This document shows positions 46,678 through 55,186 of a DNA stretch of 64,000 nt, one piece after another. The notes under the pieces are model-generated. The model had not been told where the DNA came from, searched no databases, and saw nothing but the letters and a program-made list of their open reading frames with translations. A program made the translations under genes and the position numbers. The DNA is from Roseiarcus sp963794155. GTDB lineage: Bacteria; Pseudomonadota; Alphaproteobacteria; Rhizobiales; Beijerinckiaceae. The stretch spans positions 56,327 to 120,326 of the forward strand of contig CAWCCX010000015.1 of the NCBI GenBank assembly GCA_963794155.1. The letters run 5' to 3'. Position 1 is the first letter of the stretch. Every line of letters begins with the position of its first letter.

Positions 46678-46715
46678 CGCACAAATTGAATGCCCTATGC
46701 GGTCGAATTTGTGCG
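46678..46715. promoter_or_regulatory. Inverted repeat CGCACAAATT-N18-AATTTGTGCG before the terminase genes
   Basis: Ten-base perfect arms separated by 18 nt, ending 11 bp before the ATG at 46727. The spacing of about 2.7 turns suits a dimeric or tetrameric regulator controlling the terminase operon. Confidence 0.6.
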
Positions 46716-46726
46716 ATAGTCGGCGC

Positions 46727-47102
46727 ATGAAAGTTCGCGCAATAAGGCCGCATAGCCGGCCGCATAGGTTCCTGAAGCTCGACGGTCGCACGAAAGAAGC
46801 CCAGCTGATCGCGACAGCGCGCGCCGAGCTTGTGGGCCACGTCGGCGGCGCACCGTCGCCAGTCGAGCAACGGATCATCGACCGGGCGGCAGTTCTCACG
46901 GTTCACCTCGAGCTCCTGGACGCGCGGGCCTTTGAGGCCAGCGGAATGACCGAGCGCGAACTCGAGAATGTACCTAGCCTGGTCTAACACCCTGACACGC
47001 ACGCTGCGATCACTGGGTCTCAAGGGATCGAAGGCCGATCGGGCCCCGTCGCTTGCCGACATCATCGCGAAGCACAAAGCGGCGGAGGCCGCCTCGGCAT
47101 GA
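46727..47102 (+). CDS. Phage-type small protein preceding terminase (probable terminase small subunit), frameshifted
   Basis: The first frame gives MKVRAIRPHSRPHRFLKLDG, then ARAELVGHVGGAPS and RAAVLTVHLELLDARAF. Near 46967 the frame changes and continues YLAWSNTLTRTLRSLGLKG then APSLADIIAKHK to the TGA at 47100-47102. Both halves match one known pattern of ~120-residue proteins encoded immediately upstream of large terminases in alphaproteobacterial prophages (recollection). One extra base, or two missing, accounts for it. The stop overlaps the terminase ATG. Confidence 0.65.
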
Positions 47103-48535
47103 AGTCGCTCGTCACCATGCGCCAGGCGCTCGCCGACCGGGACCTTCTGGGTGGGGTCCTCGGGGCGACATCCCGTCTCGCCTGGCGTGCCATCCTGATC
47201 GCGGCAATGGGCGAGTCGCTGACCCACGACGAGCGCGAGGTCTTTCAGCTACTCACTCAGCGTGCCAGCGAGCCGCTGACACCAATCGAAGAGCTGTTCG
47301 TCATAGTCGGGCGCCGCGGCGGAAAGAGCAGCGCGATTGCGGCCCTTGGCATCTACATTTCGTGTCTTTGCGATCACAGCGCAAGCTTGTCGGTCGGCGA
47401 GCGCGGGGTCTGTCTGATCCTCGCGACGAACACGAAGCAGGCGTCGATCATACTCGGATATGTCGTTGGAATCCTGAGATCGACCCCGACGCTCTCTGCG
47501 CTCATCCTGAACGAGACGAGCGAAGTCATCAGCCTATCAAACGGAATCGACATCGAGGTCCGCGCGGCGGGATTCCGAGGTCTGCGAGGCATAACCGCGG
47601 TGGCAGTGATTTGCGACGAGACCGCGTTTTGGTTTTCTGTCGACGATGCCTCCAGAAACGCCGACAAAGATATTCTCGATGCGGTACGGCCCGCTCTCGC
47701 AACAACTCGCGGGCCGTTGATTTGCATCGGCTCGCCTTATAGGCGCGCCGGCGCAATGTGGGTCGCCTTCAGGCTCTACTTCGGCGCCAACGGCGATCCG
47801 CGCATCCTGATCGTCAAGGGCACAAGCCGCGAGCTCAATCCGACGCTTCCACAGTCCGTCGTCGATCGCGCGCTTGAGCGCGACGAGGCGAGCGCACGAT
47901 CTGAATACCTGGCCGAGTGGCGGACCGATGTCGATTCCTACGTCGGGAGCGACGCAGTGGAGTCCGTGACGATTCCTGGACGCATCGAGCTACCGCCAAT
48001 TCTAGACACCACCTATTTTGCCTTCACCGACGGCGCCGGTGGGGCAAGTGGCGGCGACTCGATGACGGTCGCGATCTCTCATTCCGAGGGCGAAACTGTG
48101 ATCGTCGACGCACTTCGTGAGCGAAAGCCACCGTTTTCGCCATCGGACGTCGTGTCGGAATTTTCCGACCTCCTCAAACGCTACCGGGTGAGCATTGTAA
48201 CGTCGGATCGCTGGTCGCCTGGTTTCTTTCGCGAGGCGTGGGAGGCTCGGGGCATTTCTCATAGAGTGAGCGAGAAAACCAAGTCGCAGCTCTACTTGGA
48301 ATTGCTGCCGTTGATCAGTTCCCAGCGCGTGGAGTTGCTCGACGTTCCTAGGCTTACGAGCCAGCTGACGAATCTTGAAAGGCGCACAGCGCGCGGTGGC
48401 CGCGACAACGTGGATCACCCGCCAGGCGGAAGGGACGATTTGGCAAACAGCGTTGCAGGGGCGATCGCGCTTGCGGCCAAACTTCTCCCTTCGGGCGGAT
48501 TCGACATCAACCTCTTCATACGGGCCTGCAGCTAA
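47099..48535 (+). CDS. Phage terminase large subunit
   Basis: 478 residues. The ATPase domain has the Walker A variant VGRRGGKSS (about residue 70), Walker B VAVICDETAFW, and the coupling motif SPYRRAG. The RNase H-like nuclease has YFAFTDGAGGASGGDS, VTSDRWSPG and, at the end, HPPGGRDDLANSVAG. It packages DNA into proheads. No portal, capsid or tail gene follows, so it either serves a satellite that borrows helper capsids or is left from a deleted prophage. Confidence 0.85.
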   Translation: MKSLVTMRQALADRDLLGGVLGATSRLAWRAILIAAMGESLTHDEREVFQLLTQRASEPLTPIEELFVIVGRRGGKSSAIAALGIYISCLCDHSASLSVGERGVCLILATNTKQASIILGYVVGILRSTPTLSALILNETSEVISLSNGIDIEVRAAGFRGLRGITAVAVICDETAFWFSVDDASRNADKDILDAVRPALATTRGPLICIGSPYRRAGAMWVAFRLYFGANGDPRILIVKGTSRELNPTLPQSVVDRALERDEASARSEYLAEWRTDVDSYVGSDAVESVTIPGRIELPPILDTTYFAFTDGAGGASGGDSMTVAISHSEGETVIVDALRERKPPFSPSDVVSEFSDLLKRYRVSIVTSDRWSPGFFREAWEARGISHRVSEKTKSQLYLELLPLISSQRVELLDVPRLTSQLTNLERRTARGGRDNVDHPPGGRDDLANSVAGAIALAAKLLPSGGFDINLFIRACS

Positions 48536-48548
48536 AGGAGCATCGACC

Positions 48549-48950
48549 GTGACTAAATTTTCGGAGCTTATCTCACCGACACGCCAAATAGAACCCATGT
48601 CGACCGAAGGCGATTGTCTGACTTCTGAGCTGGCACAACGGACCGCGGTGGCGCATTTTCCCGGCGATAACGTAAGGGCAGCACGAGGCGGTAACGGTGA
48701 TGAGGACGAAACACTTAAAATTTATCGCGAAGTCACGAAAAATGGTCTGCCAACTGAAGAGCATATCGGACATTTCATAGGACGGGCCTTCAGCGCCGAA
48801 GCGGGCCCGAAAGGGCTCACCGTCTACCACTATAGCGGCGGCGGAGGAGGAATTCCGACTGGGGCTATTGGAGATCGAGGGTTGCGCGGCCCAATGACCG
48901 CCGAGAGGGTGTTGTCACGCGAACGATGGCGCGGGTCCTTTGGCGGGTAA
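48549..48950 (+). CDS. Hypothetical island protein truncated by an IS6-family insertion
   Basis: A GTG start at 48549 has AAAGGAG 8 nt upstream, right after the terminase. The native part runs MTKFSELISPTRQIEPMSTEG to about residue 119 at 48907. The last ~15 codons lie inside the IS end, so the true C-terminus is lost. The sequence is acidic in the middle (GDEDETLKIYREVTKNG) and glycine-rich later. No family recognised. Confidence 0.5.
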   Translation: MTKFSELISPTRQIEPMSTEGDCLTSELAQRTAVAHFPGDNVRAARGGNGDEDETLKIYREVTKNGLPTEEHIGHFIGRAFSAEAGPKGLTVYHYSGGGGGIPTGAIGDRGLRGPMTAERVLSRERWRGSFGG

Positions 48951-49659
48951 GATGGCGCATGACGATTTCGTTTGCCCGCCACCAGTTTCCGCCTGCGATC
49001 ATCCGGCACGCCGTTTGGCTCTATGTGCGGTTCACGCTCAGCTATCGTGACGTCGAAGATCTGCTCGCGGAGCGCGGTCTGGATGTCTCCTATGAAACGG
49101 TACGGCGATGGGTTTTGAAGTTTGGGCCGTCGTTCGCCCGAGAACTTCGCCATCGACGTCCACGGCCAACGGCGCGGTGGCATCTCGACGAGATGGCCGT
49201 GACGATCGCGGGCCGGCAGTTCTGGCTGTGGCGCGCGGTTGACGCTGAAGGCGAGGTTCTCGACTTGCTCGTGCAACGACGGCGCAACAAGGCCGCAGCC
49301 GTGAAACTGTTGCGCAAGCTGCTCAAGAAACAGGGCTTTGCCCCCGAGGTGCTGGTGACAGACAAGCTGCGCTCCTACGGCGCGGCAAGGTCCGAAATCG
49401 GATTGTCGGCTCGCCACGACCAGGGCTTACGCGCGAACAATCGGGCAGAGAATTCGCATCAGCCGACCCGGCGACGCGAGCGTAAGATGCAGCGGTTCAA
49501 ATCGCCCGGATCAACGTCCAGCGTCATCTCACATCCCGCCGCACGCTCCGCATCCTCCGAGACGAAGCGTTTCGGACGTGGCGAGCTGCCACCGCAGCCT
49601 GAGTCCGAACTCGGCTCTACAATCTTCGCGCGACCAAATTCAGTTCCTGTGACAGCGCC
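48908..49659 (+). mobile_element. IS6-family insertion sequence, copy 1 (internally deleted)
   Basis: Imperfect terminal repeats GGTGTTGTCACGCGAAC (48908) and, reversed, GGCGCTGTCACAGGAAC (ending 49659) enclose the transposase. No matching direct repeats flank it. Its right end abuts the fragment of a second, inverted copy. Confidence 0.7.
48959..49602 (+). pseudogene. IS6-family DDE transposase, frameshifted by internal deletion
   Basis: MTISFARHQFPPAIIRHAVWLY, then the HTH, DEMAVTI with WLWRAVD (first Asp region), VTDKLRSYGAARSEIG (second Asp) and RANNRAENSHQPTRRRERKMQRFKSPGS (Glu). After FKSPGS the frame jumps to NVQRHLTSRRTLRILRDEAFRTWRAATAA before the TGA. The intervening block expected in intact IS6 transposases is missing, so a short deletion both removed residues and shifted the frame. 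Confidence 0.8.
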
Positions 49660-49727
49660 CTTCCCGGTAAGCCCGATACGGACGCAGAACGCCAGAAAGC
49701 GCCCGGCGAGCGTCGACGGCGAAGCTC

Positions 49728-49960
49728 TCAAGCGAACACCGGCCCGAACTTCAAGACCCATCGTCGCACCGTTTCGTAGGAGATTTCCAGACCGCGCTCC
49801 GCAAGCAGATCTTCGACGTCGCGATAGCTGAGCGTGAAACGGAGATAGAGCCAAACGGCGTGCCGGATGATCGCGGGCGGAAACTGATGGCGGGCAAACG
49901 AGATCGTCATGCGCCATCTTACCCGACAACCGGATGCGCGCTACGTTCGCGTGACAAGGC
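49728..49960 (-). mobile_element. IS6-family insertion sequence, copy 2 (5' fragment, inverted)
   Basis: The minus strand repeats the same start, MTISFARHQFPPAIIRHAVWLY, nearly identically to copy 1 for 60 codons, ending at FGPVFA by 49728. Its outer end GCCTTGTCACGCGAACG (49960-49944) matches the copy 1 terminus. The rest is deleted. With copy 1 it forms a head-to-head pair that has collapsed internally. Confidence 0.78.
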
Positions 49961-50078
49961 CCTTGAGCGGCATGTCCGGAGCGGCGATCTCGTCGACGAC
50001 CGCGAGATTCACGTCCTTGCCCCAAAATTCGGTGAACCAACGACCAACAACGGCCTTGTTCCCTTCTTCCTTGTTCAT
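49961..50078 (-). pseudogene. SnoaL-like (ester cyclase) protein, N-terminal fragment cut by IS6 copy 2
   Basis: An ATG at 50078 with GGAG upstream reads MNKEEGNKAVVGRWFTEFWG and continues KDVNLAVVDEIAAPDM, the usual start of SnoaL-like polyketide-cyclase-fold proteins. It stops resembling the family at the IS terminus near 49960. Confidence 0.6.
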
Positions 50079-50438
50079 TCGATTCTCTCCATTCGCTAGC
50101 GTGCGAATCACCGTCACCTTCCGGCGATCGAGACGGGGACTTACGCTTCTCAGGAGCGAGCCGAACTCCGGTTCTTGCTTTGACAATCGAGCCGCGCCGC
50201 CGGTTCGAACAACCCTGTCACCAGAGATCGCAAGCACGATTGGACTTTCCGCGCAGGCGTTCGCAACTGCGCCGACTGCATTGGGTGCGCCTACGCGACG
50301 TGCGAGCGCTGAATACGTGATGACCCCACCAATCCGAATTGTGCAAAGGACATCCCACACGTGGCGTTGAAACGGCGTAACGCGTTCCCTTGTTGTGGCT
50401 GGCGGCGTCCACGATTTGCTTTCGATGACGATATCCAC
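50079..50438 (-). pseudogene. Ogt/Ada methyltransferase-like domain lacking the catalytic cysteine
   Basis: From a GTG at 50438 it reads TPFQRHVWDVLCTIRIGGVITY, then ARRVGAPNAVGAVANACAESP, as in O6-alkylguanine-DNA alkyltransferase C-terminal domains. The active-site PCHRVV is replaced by SGDRVVR, and the following region diverges. There is no stop before the SnoaL-like start, so the two now form one frame. It is probably a decayed ada/ogt, or less likely an alkyltransferase-like protein. Confidence 0.6.
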
Positions 50439-50574
50439 GGCTCAGACTCCTGCCTGTCTCGTCATCGAGATTTCGTTTCCACGTCACCGCCGTCACTCCG
50501 GTCTTTGCTCCCGTATTTTGAGATTGTCCTTCCCCGAAGTAGGCTGACGCGGCTCAGTGGGAGCTGGTGGGCAT

Positions 50575-50875
50575 TCGCGCGGCCGCTTCTTCGACACTGT
50601 CGATCTCGTCAACCGGCTAGAGGCCAAGGGGCGCTCCACCCGCCAGGGGCGGCTCGCCGACCACGCCTCGACTTCGTCATTCTCGACGAACTCGGCTGCC
50701 CTTCGTGCAGGCCGGTGAACAACTACTGTTCCACCTGATCAGCCTCCTCTCTGGGCGCACATCGATCATCGTGACCACTAATCTAATCTGGCCTTCGGCG
50801 AATGGCCGAGTGTCTTTGGCGATCCGAAAATGACCACCGCCTTGCTCGACCGCCTTCCCCCCACCGATATTGCGT
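50575..50875 (+). pseudogene. IstB (IS21-family helper ATPase) remnant
   Basis: Across broken frames one reads GRFFDTVDLVNRLEAKGR, RQGRLADH, LDFVILDELGC, EQLLFHLISLLSGRTSIIVTTNL and FGDPKMTTALLDRL. These are consecutive IstB motifs including Walker B and sensor 1. The IstA transposase and the N-terminal ATP site are missing. Confidence 0.72.
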
Positions 50876-50972
50876 GAACGACAAGATCGCACGACATTGA
50901 CCTTGAGCGGCGCCGCGAGGTGGCGCCTGTTTGCGGCGCCGATATCTCGGCAGCCGCCGAGGATCGCACTCG

Positions 50973-52255
50973 ATGTCGACACGGATGCCGCCGAGCCCTC
51001 ATCATGTGGTCGTGATTGGCGCCGGATTCGGCGGGCTCGAAACCGTTCATCGGCTCGCCGGGGCGCCGGTCCGCATCACCCTCATCGACCGCCGCAATCA
51101 TCACCTGTTTCAGCCGCTTCTCTACCAGGTCGCGACCGCGTCACTCGCGCCGTCAGAGATCGCGTGGCCGATCCGGCATCTCTTGCGCAACCGCCGGGAC
51201 GTCATGACGTTGCTCGCGTCCGTCGAGGCCATCGACAAAGACGCGCGGGGCGTTCGGCTCGATGACGGTTCGATCGTCGACTTCGATACGCTGGTGCTGG
51301 CGACCGGGGCCCGACACGCCTATTTCGGCCATGATGATTGGGAGCCGTTCGCGCCGGGCCTGAAAACGCTCGAAGATGCGACGGCCATCAGAGGCCGCAT
51401 TCTCCTCGCCTTCGAGCGAGCGGAGCGCGAGGCTGACGAGCAGAAGCGGGCGGCGCTTATGACCTTCGTCATTGTCGGCGCCGGCCCGACCGGCGTCGAG
51501 CTCGCCGGAACGATCGCAGAACTCGCGCGAGCCACTTTGGCCACCGACTTCCGCAACATCGACACGCGCAGGGCGCGGATCGTGCTGATCGAGGCGGGTC
51601 CGCGCGCGCTTCCCGCCTTGAGGGAGGATCTGTCGGCTTACGCAAAGCGCTCGCTGGAATGGCTCGGGGTCGAGGTCGAGCTCGGCCGGGCCGTCACCGG
51701 ATGCACGGGCGAAGGCGTCGTTTACGGCGGCAAGACCCTGGCCACGGCGACGGTCATCTGGGCGGCCGGCGTGCAGGCGTCGCCGGCCGGGCAATGGCTC
51801 GAAGCGCCGGCGGATCGAGTCGGGCGCCTCGAGGTCGCGCCGGACCTCACCGTCCCGGGCCATCCTGAGATCTTCACCATCGGCGACGCGGCGGTCGTTG
51901 CTCGCCCGGACGGACGGCCCGTTCCGGGCATTGCACCGGCCGCCAAGCAGGAGGGCGCCTATGTTGCGAAAGTGATCCGGGCGAGGCTTGCTGGCCGGGC
52001 CGCACCGCCACCTTTCCGCTACAAGCACGCGGGAGACTTGGCGACGATCGGCAAGCGGCGCGCCGTGATCGACTTCGGCTGGATCCAGCTCCGCGGCACG
52101 CTGGCTGTGGGGCTTCGCCCATATCTATTTCCTGATTGGCGTCCGCAACCGCCTCAGCGTCGCGCTCAACTGGCTGTGGATCTATGGGCGCGACCAGCGC
52201 AGCGCGCGGCTGATCACGCAGCGTGGCGAAGCCGAAAGGCCGCCTCGGCAATCAT
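50973..52255 (+). CDS. Type II NADH:quinone oxidoreductase-like FAD enzyme, C-terminus frameshifted
   Basis: GAGFGGLETVHRLAG near the N-terminus binds FAD, VIVGAGPTGVELAGTIAELA binds NAD(P)H, and IFTIGDAAVV completes FAD binding. The sequence follows NDH-2 to IDFGWIQLRGTLA. There, near 52108, the frame breaks; a different frame gives WGFAHIYFLIGVRNRLSVAL and NWLWIYGRDQRSARLITQRGE, the normal membrane-associating tail, ending at TGA 52253-52255. A loss of about seven bases in a CTGGC-rich spot fits. The uninterrupted frame would end at 52268 with an abnormal tail. Confidence 0.82.
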
Positions 52256-52278
52256 GAAGGGCCACTAGAGGACCGGCA

Positions 52279-52533
52279 ATGGCGCGTGTATTCACAGGAT
52301 CGTCGGACGGCCTTGGTCTCATGGTGGCGAAGCTCTTGGTCGATGAGGGCCACGAGCTGGCGCTGAAGGGGCGAAACGAGGCGCGCCGCAAGAGTCGAAA
52401 GGTCGCCTGCGATCGCGTCCTCGGCGCCCGGCGGCGCGCCGCCGCTGCGGCGGCATCGCTCACTGACATCGCCGTGCTGCTTCACAACGAGGATTCGCGG
52501 CGGCGCGATGCAAGGGCGGCGGCATCGAACTGA
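52279..52533 (+). pseudogene. SDR-family dehydrogenase, 5' fragment
   Basis: It starts MARVFTGSSDGLGLMVAKLLVDEGHEL, the cofactor-binding start of a short-chain dehydrogenase with one residue (Ile of VFITGSS) missing. After GRNEARR the sequence loses family resemblance and ends at a stop after 84 codons. Only the first quarter of the domain remains. Confidence 0.6.
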
Positions 52534-53227
52534 CCGCGCACGGGCAGCGCTGGTCGAGCGCGGCTCGGTGCCCGAGGAGGTTCCGGCGGCCTGCGGCCAG
52601 CGCGGCCCGATGACCGGCTGCCCGAATTGCCTGACGTCAATCTGCAGCTGTTGAAGGCGCGAAAGCCCCGCCAGCCGGTTACTGACGTCCTCTACGCACA
52701 CATACTTGAAACGTTTGGAGGTGAAGATCGACCAGTGAAGCGAGCGTGACCAGTGAACGACCGGTCCTGACCGGGTTCTGACCGGTCGTCGAGCCGAACT
52801 TGACGGAAGGAATGGGTCGAACTCGCCCGCCAGGCCCTCCGCGGATGTCCGGTAATTCTTGCGCATTGCGGCCGTAGACAGGAGACCAAGCTAAGCAGTG
52901 ATTGCTGATTGCAACCCAGGACGTCGCAATTGGGGGATTCCTGTCACATTCGCCTCCGCGGCTAGACTAGCAAGCGGCGCCCAAATGGCCGCGGACTGGC
53001 GCGGGGCCCTATCGTCGAAGCGGGCGTTGCGATCTCGAGGTCGACGATCAGAAGTCCTCACAGAAGGCCGACGCTAAACTGCCCTTCTCGCCACGACGAG
53101 ATTGAATTGGCGCGGGTTCGTCCGAACCCACACCCTTTAGAATGAGGAGCCGGCTAAACGCGCGCCGGGAAATGATATTCGGGCCTGGCTCTTCGCGCTT
53201 GGCGGGCGACTGTGCTGTTATGGCTTA
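52534..53227. other. Non-coding spacer with repeat cluster between island debris and the sigma factor gene
   Basis: No supported gene in 694 bp. It contains a cluster of short repeats (52730-52788) and a GGGTTCG-tc-CGAACCC dyad at 53114-53129, about 100 bp before the ECF sigma start, which could be an operator or promoter element. Confidence 0.45.
52730..52788. repeat. Short repeat cluster: two GACCAGTGAA and two GACCGGTC
   Basis: GACCAGTGAA occurs at 52730 and 52748 (18 bp apart). CGACCGGTC at 52758 is mirrored by GACCGGTCG at 52780. The density suggests a protein-binding array or residue of a mobile-element end. Confidence 0.5.
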
Positions 53228-53719
53228 ATGAGCGAAGCGAGCCGACGCGAAGTACGGGCGGGACTCGAGCCTTGCCTGGCGCGACTCTGGCGCTATGCGC
53301 TGATCCTGTCGAGAGCAACCGACGCCGCCGACGACCTCGTGCAGGCGACGTGCGTGCGCGCGATCGAGCGCGCGGACCAGTTCTTCCCGGGGACGCGGCT
53401 CGACCGCTGGCTGTTCGCCATCCTCCGATCGATTTGGTTGAATGAGATCCGCTCTCGCCGGATTCGCGGGGGCGGCGGATTTGTCGACGCCGAAGGGACG
53501 CTTTGGACGGACGGCGCGCGCCAGATCGAATCGAATATTCTCGTCGCCCAAGTGTTAAAAGAGATCGGCCGATTGCCCGAGGCCCAGCGTGAGACAATAT
53601 TGCTCGTCTGTGCGGAAGGTTACAGTTATGCTGAGGCCGCGGGCGCGCTGGGCATTCCGATCGGCACCGTCATGAGCCGGTTGGCCACCGCCAGGTCGGC
53701 GCTGGCGAACCTGAAATAG
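53228..53719 (+). CDS. ECF-type RNA polymerase sigma factor
   Basis: 163 residues. Region 2 is LWRYALILSRATDAADDLVQATCVRAIERADQF with LDRWLFAILRSIWLNEIR. Region 4 is LPEAQRETILLVCAEGYSYAEAAGALGIPIGTVMSRLATARSAL. It lacks the extra C-terminal domains of larger ECFs. The gene for a membrane anti-sigma factor starts 12 bp downstream. Confidence 0.9.
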   Translation: MSEASRREVRAGLEPCLARLWRYALILSRATDAADDLVQATCVRAIERADQFFPGTRLDRWLFAILRSIWLNEIRSRRIRGGGGFVDAEGTLWTDGARQIESNILVAQVLKEIGRLPEAQRETILLVCAEGYSYAEAAGALGIPIGTVMSRLATARSALANLK

Positions 53720-53731
53720 GGCGTTGGGCCA

Positions 53732-54496
53732 TTGGAGGACCGAGACCAGGAGCTTGTCGCGCTGATCGACAACGAACTCGATCAGGAACGCAAGAGCCGC
53801 CTGCTGGTGCGCCTGGAAGAGGATGCCGCGTTACGCGCGCGCTACGAGGCGCTGCGCGATGCGGGAGCGCCAATTCGCTGCGCCTTCGACGCGCTGCTTG
53901 AGCGCGCGCCTGTCGCTCGCCTGCGTGATGCGATTGCTGCGGAAAGCGCGAAACGCCACGGGCCAAGGCTGCTTACCGGAATGGCTGTTCGCGGGCTCGC
54001 CGCCGCGTTTGTGCTAGGCCTCCTTGCCGCCTCCGCGGCTGCATGGCTCGCGTTTGGTCTCCCGCACGGCGGCGAGGACGACGATTGGCGCGAGGCGGTT
54101 GTGGATTACATGGATCTCTACACGAACGACACTTTTGCGCTCATGGACCCGGACCGCCAGACACAGGCCAGGGAACTGCAGGTGGTCGGCGAGAAAGTCG
54201 GCGCGAGTCTGACGCCAGAAAACGTAGCGATGTCGGACCTGGATTTCAAAGTCGCGTTCAATCTGTCCTACGACGGCACCCCGCTGGGCGAGATCGCTTA
54301 CGTCGACTCGACTGGCGCGCCGGTCCTTTTTTGCGTCATTGCCAATGGGGGAGGCGACGCTCCCGCGCGCTCGGAAAAGCACGGCTCGTTCGCCCTCACC
54401 TCCTGGTCTCGCAAAGGACGTGGCTATCTCGTGATCAGCCGCATGCCCGAACAACAAGTCGCGGAACTTGCGCATACGCTGCAGGCGCGATTTTGA
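53732..54496 (+). CDS. Membrane-anchored anti-sigma factor
   Basis: 254 residues from a TTG at 53732. The N-terminal cytoplasmic part (EDRDQELVALIDNELDQERKSRLLVRLEEDAALRARYEALR) is of the RsiW/ChrR-like anti-sigma type but without the HxxxCxxC zinc motif. One transmembrane helix (about 89-108, AVRGLAAAFVLGLLAASAAAWL) leads to a periplasmic domain ending RISMPEQQ-like VISRMPEQQVAELAHTL. It presumably sequesters the ECF factor until a periplasmic signal. Confidence 0.83.
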   Translation: MEDRDQELVALIDNELDQERKSRLLVRLEEDAALRARYEALRDAGAPIRCAFDALLERAPVARLRDAIAAESAKRHGPRLLTGMAVRGLAAAFVLGLLAASAAAWLAFGLPHGGEDDDWREAVVDYMDLYTNDTFALMDPDRQTQARELQVVGEKVGASLTPENVAMSDLDFKVAFNLSYDGTPLGEIAYVDSTGAPVLFCVIANGGGDAPARSEKHGSFALTSWSRKGRGYLVISRMPEQQVAELAHTLQARF

Positions 54497-54721
54497 CAGC
54501 CTTCGGAGCGCTGCTCACAAATCACCTGGCGCCGCTCGGTGGAGAGTCGGCAGTAGCGGGGTAGAGCCGTGGGAGTGCGCGGCTGAAGTCGACGTTAAGC
54601 GGACGCTTCAGATCGTGACGGTGCACGTTGGAGGAGGCCGACAGACCATCCGTCTCAAACTGCAGGCTAAATTGAACACAATTAAGTTCTAGCTTTATTC
54701 AAGTCGGGAGCGACTTTTAAT

Positions 54722-55057
54722 TTGACCTATGTCGTCGACGATAACTGCATTCGTTGCAAGATCATGGATTGTGTCGAGGTGTGCCCCGTCGACTGCTTCT
54801 ATGAAGGGGAGAACATGCTCGTCATCCATCCGGACGAGTGCATCGATTGCGGGGTTTGTGTGCCGGAATGCCCGGTGGACGCAATAAAGCCTGACACCGA
54901 TTCGGGCCTAGAGAATTGGCTACGGCTGAATGCCGAATACGCGAAAATCTGGCCAAACATTACCGCTAAAAAGGCACCCCCGCCTGACTCTAAGGACTGG
55001 GAGGGAAAGCCGGACAAGTTCCAATACTTCTCAGCAAATCCCGGCACGGGTGATTGA
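54722..55057 (+). CDS. fdxA: Seven-iron ferredoxin FdxA
   Basis: 111 residues from a TTG at 54722. TYVVDDNCIRCKIMDCVEVCPVDC and CIDCGVCVPECPVDAI supply the ligands for the [3Fe-4S] and [4Fe-4S] clusters, and the C-terminal extension (WPNITAKKAPP...YFSANPG) is typical of alphaproteobacterial FdxA. It is a low-potential electron carrier. Confidence 0.92.
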   Translation: MTYVVDDNCIRCKIMDCVEVCPVDCFYEGENMLVIHPDECIDCGVCVPECPVDAIKPDTDSGLENWLRLNAEYAKIWPNITAKKAPPPDSKDWEGKPDKFQYFSANPGTGD

Positions 55058-55186
55058 GGCGGATACTGCCTGCAAATTGCCGCAGTGGTCTGCCTGTTTT
55101 CGACGGGACGGACCGCTCATGTGCGCACACCAGCCATTGCGCAAGCGCGGCGTGGTCAGGCCGCAAACGCAAGCGTCGTCTAAATA

